Assembly: GCF_042186555.1 (NCBI RefSeq)
Contig: NC_133325.1
Span: forward strand, 294,396,609 to 294,460,608
Length of the DNA stretch: 64,000 nucleotides
Direction of reading: 5' to 3'
Source: Aquarana catesbeiana
Lineage: Eukaryota > Chordata > Amphibia > Anura > Ranidae
The notes beneath the pieces are model-generated. The model was not told the DNA's origin and ran no database searches. It saw nothing but the letters and a program-made list of their open reading frames with translations. A program made the position numbers and the translations under genes. Below, piece by piece: positions 30,601 to 41,880 of the stretch; position 1 is the first letter of the stretch, and every line of letters starts with the position of its first letter.

Positions 30601-31830
30601 TTATAGTGACCATACACACATCAATTTTTTTTTTTTTGTTAATCCAATCGATGTGATATTTGATCAAATCTGCAAACAATTGAATTACTTCTCTTTCGAT
30701 GGATTTAGATTCCATTTCAATAGATTCAATCAAACGGAGTCGATCAGCCCAGGGAAGAATATTCTCAATTGTTTTGCATCAATCGGATACTGTATTAATG
30801 AATACTTTTAAGTTACTATTGTATCTTAATTATTGATCAAAATCCACTTCCCTGTGTGTGGCATATTGATCAGATGAGTTGTGTCTCATATATATATATA
30901 AACTTGCCTAAACTATTCAATCAGTCTTTGCCCTGTCCAATCAATCAAATTTAAGTGGGTTGGCCAGGTCCAAAAATTATCGATCACTTTGCGTTAGTGG
31001 GCAAACTTCTCTGTGTGTGACATGCTGATCAGATGGGTTGTCAACTGTATGTAATATGATGAATTACCTAAACCGTCCAATCAATCATATTGAGTGGGTT
31101 GGCCAGGTCCAAAAATTATCGATCACTTTGCATCAGTAGGCAAACTTCCCTGTGTGTGACATGCTGATCAGATGGGTTGTCCACTGTATGTAATATGATG
31201 ACTTGCCTAAACTATCCAGTCAATCGCTATCCAATCCAGTCAATCAAATTGAGTGGGTTGGCCAGGTTCGAAAATGATCTATCACTTTGGATCAGTGAGC
31301 AAACTTCCCTGTGTGTGGCATATAGATTGGATGGCTTGTCAACTATAGATCGATTTATTCTGATCGGGAAAGAAATTGATCAGTTATCAAAGTGTATTGG
31401 CCACCATTGGGCTCAACACATATTTACAATCTTACTGTACAACCAAGTTTAGATCTACCTAATAAACTGTGTAATATGAGGACTTGCCTAAACTATCCAA
31501 TCAATCTGTATACAATCTTATTGAGTGGATTGACCAGGTCCAAAAATTATCGATCACTTTGCATTAGTGGGCAGCACTTCCCTGTGTGGGGCATATCAAT
31601 CGGATGGGTTGTCAGCTATAGATCAATTATCAAAGTGTGATGGCCAGCATTGGGCTCACCCCTTGCTTACAATCTAACTGTACAACCAACTTGAGATCTA
31701 CCAAAACTATGTAATATGAGGACTTGCCTAAACTATCCAATCAATCTCTATCCAATCAATCAAATTGATTGGCCAGATCTGAAAATTATCGATCACTTTG
31801 CTTCAGTGGACAGCACTGACATGCTTTGTT
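30601..31830. repeat. Intronic tandem array of 139-300-bp units
   Basis: The order GTGTGTGRCATGCTGATCAGAT, GTAATATGATGA, CCTAAACTATCCAATCAATC, GAGTGGGTTGGCCAGGTCC, AAAATTATCGATCACTTTG recurs about six times. Boundaries at CCTGTGTGTG fall near 31011, 31149, 31308 and 31580, so units of 139, 159 and 272 bp differ by internal deletions or extensions. A further diverged unit follows the insertion at 32701-32945. Confidence 0.85.
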
Positions 31831-31930
31831 CATTAATATGATCATATTTAGATTGATCAGATTGTGAGATTACATAGTGAAAATAGAGATGTGCTCAAAA
31901 ACTTTCAATAAATTTGTAAGATTGTATCTT

Positions 31931-32700
31931 AAAGTGGTTGTAAACTCTTCCATATACTCGGTGAAGTGACTGGCTTCAGGTGATGCACAGACATGAAACA
32001 AATCCTCCTACATAAGTTGTACCTGTTTATCTAAAGCCATCTATTTCCTACATCCATTCAAAGTGGTCATCCAAAAGTGGCAACCATCTCCTACTCTGGC
32101 TGCCTTTTAGGTGACCCCTGAGAACTCATCTCTTCATGGAAGCCTATCGCGCCTCCAACTAATCTCTTTTCACTTCCACCAGCTCATCCCCCACAGTTAC
32201 AAATTTCTGTACCACTTGCCCCACCCTATTAGATTGTAAGCTCTTGTTAGCAGGGCCCTCTGTGTATGGGCCATAACCCCTCTTGTATTTTCTTGTATTG
32301 TAACTCTACTGTCCCCCATTTATATTGTAAAGGGCGTAACGTTGGCGCTATATGAATCCTGTATGATAATAATAGTAAAGTGCAGAATTTACACAGGATC
32401 TCTCGGCTCTGAAAAGCAAGGAGTGGAGAGCTGCAGTTACACACTGTACAAGAGCTCTGAGAGCTGATTGGAGGAAAGGGACACACCTCCTGCACACAGG
32501 AAGAGGGCGGAGGCTGTCACTCACAGGATGTGCCCTCCCCTGTCACCTTTTTTCTCTTGGTGTCAGGAAAACTTGTCAGAAGTGATTCATGCTGATAGCA
32601 GTGGACAGAAATGACACTTAGTGCTCTGGATTGAGACAAGTACACACTATAGAGGGATATGCTTTGTTCATATTTCATGTCTGAGGCTTACAACCACTTT
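31931..32700. mobile_element. Element with AAAGTGGTTGTAA ends inserted in the array
   Basis: The left end AAAGTGGTTGTAAAC is complementary to the right end GCTTACAACCACTTT. The interior holds a retroelement tail, TTAGATTGTAAGCTCTTG to GGCGCTATATGAATCC (32229-32360), and an AGAGCTGATTGG motif. Array sequence resumes on the right. Confidence 0.7.
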
Positions 32701-33114
32701 AATATTTGATTAGAATAATTTCCCCCATGTGTGGCTATCCGTTGAATGAGTTGTGAACTATAGATTGTTTGTTTGTTTATTCCTTTCAGAAGAGATCAAT
32801 TGGAAAAAGAAATCTCATTTATCAAAGTATGTCTGGCCACCATTGGGCTCATCGCACACGTACAGTCCACTTTAGATCTACCAAAGCTATATAATATGAG
32901 GACCTAGCTAAACTAGCCAACCAATCACTATAAAATCAGGTGTGCCCTTGCACTACATAGTTGTTGATAGACAGTGGCGGCTGGTGCTCAAAATTTTTTT
33001 GGGGGGGCGCAAACAAAATACTGAAACACCCCCCCCCCCCCATCAAATGCAGCCTCACTGTGCCCGCCAATTGCAGCCACTTGTGCCCATCATACACAGC
33101 CTCTTGTGCCCATC

Positions 33115-34090
33115 AAATGCAGCCCCTGGCTGGCACTTACTGCCAGGCAGCAGCCCTTCTAAGCGCACCAGAGTGGCAGCGACCTCAGCTCCAGTGTGTG
33201 TCTCCTCCGCTCCTCTTCCTAAGCGCCAGGCATCCAATAGGGTGGCCTGGTACTTTGGCCAATCAGGAAACAGGTCTGACACCCTGCCTCCTGAGTGGAT
33301 CAAACGCAGCCACTTGTGCCCATCACAAAATATTACAATATATTTTGTACTGTTTATAGGTCTTACAGCAGCACCATCTTGAATTTAAATCCATTGTATG
33401 GTGTGCCCCCCAAATATGTACTTGTAACTTGTGCCCATCAAATGCAGCCCCTGGCTGGCACTTACCGTCAGGGAGCAGCCCCTCTAAGCGCACCAGAGTG
33501 GTGGCGACCTCAGCTCCAGTGTGTGTCTCCTCTGCTCCTCTTCCTAAGCGCCAGGCATCCAATAGGGTGGCCTGGCGCTTTGGCCAATCAGGAAACAGGT
33601 CTGACACCCTGCCTCCTTAGTGGATCAAATGCAGCCACTTGTGCCCATCTAACGCAGCCACTTGTGCCCATCTAACGCAGCCACTTGTGCCCATCAAACG
33701 CAGCCACTTGTGCCCATCAAACGCAGCCACTTGTGCCCATCAAATGCAGCCACTTGTGCCCATCAAATGCAGCCACTTGTGCCCATCAAATGCAGCCACT
33801 TGTGCCCATCAAATGCAGCCACTTGTGCCCATCAAATGCAGCCACTTGTGCCCATCAAACGCAGCCACTTGTGCCCATCAAACGCAGCCACTTGTGCCCA
33901 TCAAACGCAGCCCCTGGCTGGCACTTACTGTCAGGGAGCAGCCCCTCTAAGCGCACCAGAGTGGCAGCGACCTCGGCTCCAGCGTGTGTCTCCTCCGCTC
34001 CTCTTCCTAAGCGCCAGGCATTCCAATAGGGTGGCCTGCCGCTTTGGCCAATCAGGAAACAGGCCTGACACCCTGCCTCCTGATTGGCGG
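33115..34090. repeat. Three copies of a 190-bp block inside the hAT element
   Basis: CCCCTGGCTGGCACTTAC, AAGCGCACCAGAGTGG, GACCTCAGCTCCAGTGTGTG, TAAGCGCCAGGCAT and GGCCAATCAGGAAACAGG recur at 33120-33300, 33440-33620 and 33905-34085. The first two are separated by about 110 bp of unrelated sequence, the last two by the 23-bp array. Confidence 0.9.
33620..33907. repeat. 23-bp minisatellite, about 12 units
   Basis: CATCAAATGCAGCCACTTG with TGCC repeats every 23 bp, with CAAACG and CTAACG variants at the ends of the array. The period leaves all plus frames open and makes meaningless Cys/His/Pro-rich frames. Confidence 0.95.
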
Positions 34091-34343
34091 GGAGGAAGGT
34101 TAGTATGAAAATAGTGAAAATTAATTTGCTATCGTCACACAATTGGGTGGGATCAGGGCGCACTCTCTGCACCCTGAGCCCACCCTATTTTGAAGCCTTT
34201 TAGAGCCTCTGGCTCTAATCAGGTGCTTCAAAAAGTACCACCCCCACCATAGGAATCGATGCATCCGACGTCCTGAAAGGGGCCGGGCGGATGGATGGGG
34301 GGGTGGGGCGGCCCACAATGCACGGGCCACCACTGTTGATAGA

Positions 34344-35212
34344 GCTGATGGAGATTGTACCATGTATGGTGAGTTTTGTGTATGGCTTTGATGTCCTGTA
34401 AATGTGTTTCTATATCTCATTACAGGCATTTCTGCTCCTTGCTCTCCTAGACTTCTGATTGAATCATGAAGAATCTATAGCCTGTACACATTCACCAAGA
34501 GACAAGCAAAAACATGTACAAATATGTCACAATGTTCCTTCCTAGAGATAAACAGCTGAAATAGTTTAACAAGAGATTTACTCAATGTAGATCATCTGTG
34601 TGTAGGGCTTTCTGTGTGATCCACTTTCATGTTTACATGAATAATATCGGATGTATGATCAATGTTATTTTTGTAAGGCTCGGGGGAACTAACCTTCTGG
34701 CTACAGTGTGTGCCCAGGGAGGGAATGCCAGATTTTTTTCGGTGAATTCCACCTGATGATTTTAGACACACCAACAGTTCTATTTTCCTTTCTGACTTGG
34801 AGATCTCTGCAGTCACCCCCCCTTCTGGGCAAACAATGGTTTCCTTGTGTTTTCATTCTGGCCACTAAAATGTGATTCCTCACAAGGTGCCCCAAGTCTT
34901 ATGATTTGTATTAACGTGACCGCTCTGCTTTCACCACTCACCGAACTATTTCACAATCACCAAAATATTATTTTGATCATAATTTGCAGTCTATTCCCTG
35001 CAAATTGATTTTAGAGAAAGTTGTCAGGCATACCACCAATACAAGTAGTGCACTCATTAACTTTTAGCTCACCGTAGCAGTAGAGGTATAATAAAAATGT
35101 AATTATTAATTACCAACTAAACAATATATATTATATAGACGTGACATGTAAAGATCGGCGTAAAAAGGGTGTATTCTTGTAATAGTTGAGCATGCGTTCT
35201 TATTTACGAAGT
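34344..35212 (+). other. ATP11A: ATP11A intron 1, apparently unique sequence
   Basis: AT-rich, no repeat family or exon recognised. Confidence 0.45.
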
Positions 35213-35266
35213 ACACTATATTGCCAAAAGTATTGGGATGCCTGCCTTTACACACGCATGAACTTT

Positions 35267-35276
35267 TTGATTATAT

Positions 35277-35313
<37 letters not shown>

Positions 35314-35423
35314 TGAAATTTTAGTTTTTGCATACATGCAACAAAACAAACATAAAATAAGAAGAAAGAAATGAAAAAGAAAAACTATATCAAGAAAATA
35401 GCAGTATAAAATACACCTATGCC
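35267..35423 (-). mobile_element. Poly-A retro-insertion in the Tc1 element
   Basis: The insert is flanked by a 10-bp duplication CATGAACTTT (35257-35266 and 35424-35433). On the minus strand it ends TTTGTTGCATGTATGC, AAATTTCAATAAA and a long A tract (plus-strand T run 35281-35311), then a short extra sequence. The tail looks like the 3' end of an L1-type LINE; the class is inference. Confidence 0.75.
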
Positions 35424-35451
35424 CATGAACTTTAATGGCATCCCAGTCTTA

Positions 35452-35862
35452 AGGCCCGTTACACACAATACGAAAATCGGATGGAAAAATTCGTACGATG
35501 AGCTGTCTGCTGATTTTCGGATCATTAGTACGGTGCTTTTGACAGCCAATTTTGCTTTTTCATCAGACAAAAGCTGGATGTGCAGACTATAAAGTTTTTG
35601 TCAGATGTGAACTCCAACGTACAATTTTCGTTTCATTAGTACGGTTTTCGTACGAAAAAAAATCATAAGAGCAAGACTACGCATGCTCAGAAACAAAAGA
35701 ATACAAACAAAACTCTTCAACACGTTACCTCACTTCTGACGTTGTATTCTGTTGTATGAAAATTTTCGTATTGTGAGTAACCTCTTCACTTTCGACATGA
35801 GACTAGCATGCCACATAAACGAACGTTCGGTCATCTGAAAATCTAAGCGTGTGTACGAGGCT
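35452..35862. mobile_element. PIF/Harbinger-type MITE in the Tc1 element
   Basis: The ends AGGCCCGTTACACAC and GTGTGTACGAGGCT are inverted repeats. TTA at 35449-35451 and 35863-35865 is the target duplication; removing the insert restores the Tc1 phrase CAGTCTTAGTCCGTAGGG. Confidence 0.88.
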
Positions 35863-35916
35863 TTAGTCCGTAGGGTTCAATATTGAGTTGGCCCACCCTT
35901 TGAAGCTCTACCAGCT

Positions 35917-36246
35917 TCAACTCTTCTGGGAAGGCTGTCCACAAGGTTTAGGAGTGTGTCTGTCTATGGGAATGTTTGGCCATTCTTTTAGAAGTGCATT
36001 TGTGAGGTCAGGCATGTTGGACGAGAAGGCCTGGCTCGCAGTCTCCGCTCTAATTAATTCATCCCAAAGGTGTTCTATCGGGTTGAGGTCAGGACTCTGT
36101 GTAGACCAGTCAAGTTCCTCCACCCCAAACTCACTCATCCTTGTCTTTATGGACCTTGCTTTGTGCACTGGTGCGCAGTCATGTTGGAACAGGAAGGGGC
36201 CATCCCCAAACTGTTCCCACAAAGTTGGGAGCGTAAAATTGTTCAA
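35917..36246 (-). pseudogene. Tc1 transposase fragment (C-terminal catalytic half)
   Basis: The 109-codon open stretch contains GPFLFQHDCAPVHKA with the second catalytic aspartate, and WSTQSPDLNPIEHLWDEL with the third acidic residue of the DDE triad in NPIEHLWDEL. A Tc1 transposase is about 340 residues; the DNA-binding domains and the first aspartate are absent here. It is a relic within a palindromic element and cannot make an active enzyme. Confidence 0.9.
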
Positions 36247-36599
36247 AATGTGTTCCCTTCACTGGAACTAAGCGGCCAAGCCAAACCCCTGAAAAACAAC
36301 CCCGCACCATAACCCCCCCTTCCACCAAATGATTTGGACCAGTGCACAAAGCAAGGTTCATAAAGACAAGGATGAGCGAGTTTGGGGTGGAGGAACTTGA
36401 CTGGCCTGCACAGAGTCCTGACCTCAACCTGATAGAACACCTTTGGGATGAATTAGAGCAGAGACTACGAGCCAGGCCTTCTCATCCAACATCAGTGCCT
36501 GACCTCACAATGGCAGGTGTGTATTGACTTCTATAGAACATGAGTTTGAATGCGATTGCTTAATTCTGAAAACAGCTACATCCCCAGTTATAAGACCCC

Positions 36600-36935
36600 T
36601 TTTGCACTGACAACAGGCCGCGTTCAGCGGTAAAGCGCTGCTAGTTTTAGCGGCACTTTTTGGCTGCTAGCGGGGTGCTTTAAACCCCCGCTAGCGACCG
36701 AAGAAAGGGTTAATAGTGCCCGAAATGCGCAGCTGCTGAAGCACTTTGCAAGCCCTTCGCCAGCGCTGCCCATTCATTTCAGTGGGCAGGGGCGGTGAAG
36801 GTGCGATGTATACACCACTCCTTCACAGCCCCAAAGACGCTGCTTGCAGGACTTTTTCTAACATCCTGTAAACACACTGCCCCAGTGTGAAAACACTCAG
36901 GCTCTCACACGGGGGCTGTAGGGGAAGCATGTATC
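36600..36935. mobile_element. Degenerate MITE (CAGCGCTGCCCATTCATTTC)
   Basis: GCGTTCAGCGG on the left and CAGTGTGAAAACACTC on the right, with GCTAGCGGGG/CCCCGCTAGC (36667-36695) forming a hairpin. The ends are not clean. Confidence 0.45.
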
Positions 36936-36984
36936 AGGCACTTTACAGCCGCTATTTTTGCCAAGTCAAGATGTGCCATGCTGA

Positions 36985-37258
36985 TAGACTCATACCCAAA
37001 AAGACTGAGTGCTGTAATACAATCAAAAGGTGTTTCAACAAAGTATTAGTTTAAGGGTGTGCACACTTTTGCAACCATATTATTTTATTTTATTTTTTTT
37101 ACTTTTACTTCCCTCCACCTAAAAGAATACAGTTTATAGGTCACATTAAAGGTGGAAAAAGTTCTGAAATGATTTATCTTTGTCTCATATTTTTTTTACA
37201 TCACAGAAACCTGATGTTTTAACAGGGGTGTGTATACTTTTCATATCCACTATATGTG
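36985..37258. mobile_element. Tc1/mariner-type 3' end fragment
   Basis: GGTGTGCACACTTTTGCAACC, then CATTAAAGGTGGAAAAAGTT and GGGGTGTGTATACTTTTCATATCC follow the order of a Tc1-type element end known from frogs. No transposase is left. Confidence 0.65.
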
Positions 37259-37329
37259 TGTCTATTAGATGTTGTGACAGCTGATAAGAGTCAATGACTA
37301 AGTAGTCAAACAAGTATACAGATATAGCC

Positions 37330-37590
37330 TAAGCCCCAGTTCCCACAGGGGCGGCACGACTTGCAGGTCGCCTCACCGAGGCGACCTGCACACGACTTCC
37401 ACGGCGACTTGCAAAACGACTTCTGTATAGAAGTCTATGCAAGTCGCCTCAAGTCGCCCCCAAAGTAGTACAGGAACCTTTCTTCTAAGTCGGAGCGACT
37501 TGCGTCGCTCCTATTAGAACGGTTCCATTGTACAGAACGGGAGGCAACTTGTCAGGCGGCTAGGTCGCCCCTGTGTGAACCGCCACTTAG
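37330..37590. mobile_element. MITE with GTTCCCACAGGGGCG ends and a perfect 12-bp hairpin
   Basis: GTTCCCACAGGGGCG at the left is matched by CGCCCCTGTGTGAAC at the right. GCAGGTCGCCTC (37363-37374) and GAGGCGACCTGC (37378-37389) form a perfect hairpin, and GACTTGC/GCAAGTC motifs recur throughout. Confidence 0.75.
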
Positions 37591-38300
37591 AGCTTGTACT
37601 TTTCAGAAACAGACCTGCACTTTGAGAAACAGTAGCAGTTGGCCAATGTTATCCATGCTGCATGATCCATTGAACTCCCAAGATCATTTTGCAGGGGTGG
37701 GGGTGATATAATCCGCAGATGTTACAGATGGGAATCTACCAAAAACTGTCAGTTTTGGATGGAGGCTTCTGTGGCCCTCAATGAAAACAGGAGCCAAACT
37801 TACGACCTCTATTACAGGAGTTTGGCCATTTTATTTATTTTTTTACGACTCCAAACACCCTCTGTTAGCCTATGTGTCAATGCACAAATATGCATTTACA
37901 GGCATATTAGAAGAGGAGCATTTAGAGGCTCAGCCCCCCCCCCCCCCCTCAATTGCATGTACAAGAGAGGAGCGTTTTTAGCAGAAAGCGCTTAAATGCC
38001 TGTAAATGTATGTGAATGCTAGGCGCATTTAGTGCTTGATCGTTCTTGTCCATCACCAGAATAAATGAATATTCTAGCCAGTGTAATAATTGAATGCCCA
38101 AACACTTGCGGTGCCTAAACCCATATGCAAGACGCAGCTTTAGGCGCATTTTTTTTTTCTTTTTTTAAGCTGCTTTTTTCTGCCAGGAGAACAGGCATTC
38201 AGAAGAGCTGGGCAAGAGTCTAGAGTGCATGAAGCCTATTGGTCAATTAGCACCAGTGGCTTTGGGGCAAATTTGCTGCTTTCTTCTCCATGTTTCAAGT
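37591..38300. repeat. Repeat-like sequence with GCATTTA motifs
   Basis: ATGCATTTACAGGCAT and GCTTAAATGCCTGTAAATG (37890-38010) are partly complementary; a run of 15 C lies near 37935. No boundaries set. Confidence 0.35.
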
Positions 38301-39029
38301 ATATGTGTGTATGTATATATGTTTGTGTGTGTGTGTGTATGGTTATTATGATAAATCAATATGCTAGTAGGTCAGTATGATAAATGATCACTTATTCTAA
38401 TTTTATTTATTTTGGTCTTCTGCGGAGTTTACATTACCAGGCCTGCACAGACAGATTTATGGAACAAACACTACAGTGAATGGTTATTTTAGGAAACTCT
38501 GCAAAGTAATTTTAAATCAATATTCCTCCAGTATTAAAAATAGCTTGATGCAGAACTATGGCTAAAGCTAGCTATTGGTACTTACCGCATGTTTGGTTGA
38601 AAGGCACATGTTTGAATGATACTCATTTCATTACACAAACCAATTTTTATATAAGACATACAGAATTCACCAGGAGTCCAAAGGAGGGGATGACTCTTTA
38701 GGTAGAGGACCATTCTGTATAGTTCCTTCCGACTGGATTATTGGCCACAAAGCTGAAACTCATTACTACCATGGGATTGTCATGTGGTTGTCTATGCAAT
38801 CATTGCTGATGAGTGATGAATAGGTTTTCTTGTTAGAAGCCTAGCAAATGTTAAAGGCAGCCTTACTGATTGTGGGATCTCCGCATTAATGGTCAGGAGT
38901 TTGTAGAGGAATTTAAAAAACACATGATGTACATAGTAGATGTTAAGTGAATGGGGGTTTTGAAACCATTTAGAAAATGTCAGAGATTCCATCCCTTCCT
39001 CGTTTTGTGGAAAAAGTGTTTTATTGTTG
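38301..39029 (+). other. ATP11A: ATP11A intron 1, apparently unique; short (TG)n
   Basis: A (TG)n stretch lies at about 38303-38340. The rest is AT-rich with no family or exon recognised. Confidence 0.45.
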
Positions 39030-41660
39030 TAAAATCGCATTAAAAACGCTACGCTATCAAAGGTATAAGCAAAAAGCCTCTGAACTGAAAAAAATATATC
39101 CTCTACACCGTGGTAATAATAATGTATAACCCTTTCATGACTAAGCCTATTTTTTGACATTTGGTGTTTACAAGTTAAAATCCGTATTTTTTGCTAGAAC
39201 ATTACTTAGAGCCCCCAAACATTATATATATTTTTTTAGCAGAGAATCTAGAGAATAAAATTGCGATTGTTGCAATATTTTTTATCACACGGTATTTGTG
39301 CAGCGGTGTTTTAAACGCAAATTTTTGGGAAAAGGGACACTTTCATGAATTTAAAAAAAAAAACAAACAGTAAGGTTAACCCAATTTTTTTGCATAATGT
39401 GAAAGATGTTACGCCGAGTAAATAGATACCAAACATGTCACACTTTATAATTGCATGCACTTGTGGAATGGCGACAAACTACGGTACCTAAAAATCTTCA
39501 TAGGCGACGCTTTAAATTTTTTTTACAGTTACTAGGTTAGAGTTACAGAGGAGGTCTAGGGCTAGAATTATTGCTGTCGCTTTGACAATCGCGGCGATAC
39601 CTCACATGTGTGATTTGAACACCGTTTACATATGCGGGCGCGACTTCCGTATGCGTTTTCTTTGCTGCGCAAGCTCGCGGGGACAGGGGGCGCTTTAAAT
39701 TATTATTTTTTTTAACTTATTTATTTTATTTATTTTTAAAAATTGTGTTTTTAATTAAAAAAAAAATGTTTTGATCACTTTTATTGCTGTCACAAGGAAT
39801 GTAAACATCCCTTGTGACAGTAATAGGTGGTGACAAGTACTCTTTATGGAGGGATCGGGGGTATAAAAGACCCCCGATCCCTCCTTTGCACTTCACAGAA
39901 TTCAGATCACCAAAAATGGCAATTCTGAACACTGTATATTTTTTTTAAAACCGGCGCCATTGGTAGCCGAGTAAACGGGAAGTGACGTCATGACGTCGCT
40001 TCTGCGTTTACAATTAGAAGGCTGGAACGAAGCAGTACACGGCTTCGTTACTGACTGGCAGCAGCTGCCGGAGGCGGCAGTTCCTCAATCGGGCCTCCCG
40101 GTCGATCGGGAGGCCCGGTAAGAGCGACGGGAGGGGGGGGGAGTCCCCTCCCGCTCCTCCGGTATAACAGCCGAGCGGCTTTTAGCCGCATCGGTTGTTA
40201 TACATGGATAGCCGATCGCCCGCTCTATAACATGGTACCGGGATGATGCCTGCAGCTGCGGGCATCATCCCGGTATAACCCCAGAAAGCCGAGTAAGCAC
40301 ATCTGCATACGCTCGGCGGGAAGAGGATAAAATATATAATGAAAAATATATAAAATTACACGTGCTTAATAGCCAAATAATAAAGTGACAATGTGCATTC
40401 ATATAGTGATAAAAAAATGTTTTAAAGCAAATTAAGTCTGTGGAAATTTTAATAGATCCAAATACTAGAATTATAAAAGTGCTTAAGTGCACTGTGCAAA
40501 GTTCAAATTGATCCAATTTACAGGTGCTCCACACTCCATGCGATTCAGTATGCTGTGAAAGTGATGCGATAATCAGATGCTGTGTTCTCACTCAGGTGCT
40601 CCCCCCCCCCCCTCTCCATGTAATGAAGGCTCACCTTAAGGTGTGTGACCTTGCTGTTAAGCTTGGTCTATACACGCTTTGGAACCACTACAGGGTTCAA
40701 CAGTGCGTCCGGGATCCTGGATCAATCGCCAATGTGCCTCAGTAAATCAATGAAAAAAGGATCTCATAGTGTAGTATGTTTATCCAATTTATTGAACCAA
40801 AAATAAACAGGTCTCACTTAGGGTACTCACAATATCCAGGCGCTTCAGTGCGCCATTCTACATCAAGCAAAAAAGGAATGGTTGAAACCGGCCGGTAACG
40901 GGATGGTATGCTGATCGTTCCTAACAGCTGATCTGCTAAGCGTGCCGTCCTGTCCCCTTCCCCTACATGTGTCGATACAAGAGAATTTTGTATCTTCCTC
41001 AGGGGGTCCCATCACCTATGAGATCCTTTCAGAGCAGTTTCAGAGGAAGTTGCCGCCCCTTCCCAGAAGGCATTGCAAACAGGAAATGATGCGATGGGCC
41101 GCATGCCAGGGAGGAGATAGTGAAAAATGAATACAGCAGATATACAGTAGGTGCTGAGAAAAAAAATTTAAAAATATCTAATTTGTTTACAGTGCACAGT
41201 TTAGTGAGGGATGCTGAAGAGGTATAAAAGTGGGTGGAACTCCACTTTAAGGTGAGCCTTCATTACATGGGGGAGGGGGGAGCACCTGAGTGAGAACACA
41301 GCGTCTGATTATCGCATCACTTTCACAGCATACTGAATCGCATGGAGTGTGGAGCACCTGTAAATTGGATCAGTTTGAACTTTGCACAGTGCACTTAAGC
41401 GCTTTTATAATTCTAGTATTTGGATCTATTTAAATTTCCACGGACTTATTTGCTTTAAAAAACATTTTTATCACTATATGAATGCACATTGTCACTTTAT
41501 TATTTGGCTATTAAGCACGTGTCATTTTATATATTTTTCATTATATATTTTATACATTATTATTACCACGGTGTAGAGGATATTTTTTTTTTTTTTTTTT
41601 TCAGTTCAGAGGCTTTTTTCTTATACCTTTTTGATAGCGCAGCGTTTTTAATGCGATTTT
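39030..41660. mobile_element. Long inverted-repeat element, left arm split by a nested element
   Basis: The left arm (39030-39129 plus 40327-40640) is complementary to the right arm (about 41245-41660). Matching phrases include ATCCTCTACACCGTGG/CCACGGTGTAGAGGAT, CACGTGCTTAATAG/CTATTAAGCACGTG and CTCACTCAGGTGCTC/GAGCACCTGAGTGAG. Arms total about 415 bp. The centre (40640-41245) carries GTCGATACAAGAGAATTTTG and TCTTCCTCAGGGGGTCC. Confidence 0.9.
39130..40326 (+). mobile_element. Hairpin-rich element (1197 bp) nested in the inverted repeat
   Basis: It begins CCCTTTCATGACTAAGCC, ends GCTCGGCGGGAAGAGG and is flanked by ATAA (39126-39129 and 40327-40330). Excision restores the arm as matched by its partner. 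The right 500 bp carry five hairpins: 39787-39820 (11-bp arms), 39848-39884 (15-bp arms, loop ATAAAAG), 40090-40117 (11 bp), 40162-40203 (19-20 bp, imperfect) and 40236-40275 (15 bp). No protein is encoded. A partial relative lies at 8370-8780. Confidence 0.88.
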
Positions 41661-41880
41661 AGTATTTTTACATGGTTTATGAGACATGTTTACCACTTGC
41701 AGCTATTAAGCACGTGTCATTTTATATATTTTATAGATTATTATTACCACGGTGTAGAGGATATATTTTTACCAGTTCAGAGGCTTTTTGCTTATACCTT
41801 TTGATAGCGCAGCATCTTTAATGCGATTTTAGTACTTTTACATGGTTTATGAGACATGTTTACCGCTTGCAGCTGATTCA
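41512..41880 (+). repeat. Tandem duplication of about 190 bp
   Basis: GCTATTAAGCACGTGTCATTT through GGTTTATGAGACATGTTTACC and CTTGCAGCT occurs twice, at 41512-41703 and 41704-41880. The first unit overlaps the right arm of the inverted repeat and carries a 20-T expansion. Confidence 0.88.

Larger units (their letters stand above)
32972..34335 (+). mobile_element. hAT-type element, CAGTGGNGGCTGGTGCTC family (1.36-kb expanded form)
   Basis: It starts CAGTGGCGGCTGGTGCTC, ends GGGCCACCACTG and is flanked by a perfect 8-bp duplication TTGATAGA (32964-32971 and 34336-34343). The right 200 bp match the 223-bp copy at 28265. The extra kilobase is made of two sets of tandem repeats described separately. 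Confidence 0.92.
35216..36525 (-). mobile_element. Tc1-type element, palindromic and twice interrupted
   Basis: The left end CACTATATTGCCAAAAGTAT with TTGGGATGCC follows TA and is a Tc1 terminus familiar from fish and frogs. Tc1 sequence occupies 35216-35266, 35424-35451 and 35863-36525, split by two insertions. Transposase is on the minus strand. From 36327 the element turns back as an inverted copy of its own 36000-36180 part, centred on CCAAATGATTTGG (36314-36326), and stops near 36520 without the second terminus. Confidence 0.9.

Noticed and set aside
33639..34108. His/Cys-rich CAHQMQPLVP repeat frames that might look like a metal-binding protein
   Set aside because: They come from the 23-bp minisatellite inside a hAT-type element with defined ends and target duplication.
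39860..39872. TATAAAAG as a TATA box
   Set aside because: It is the loop of a 15-bp perfect hairpin in a non-coding transposable element, with no gene downstream.
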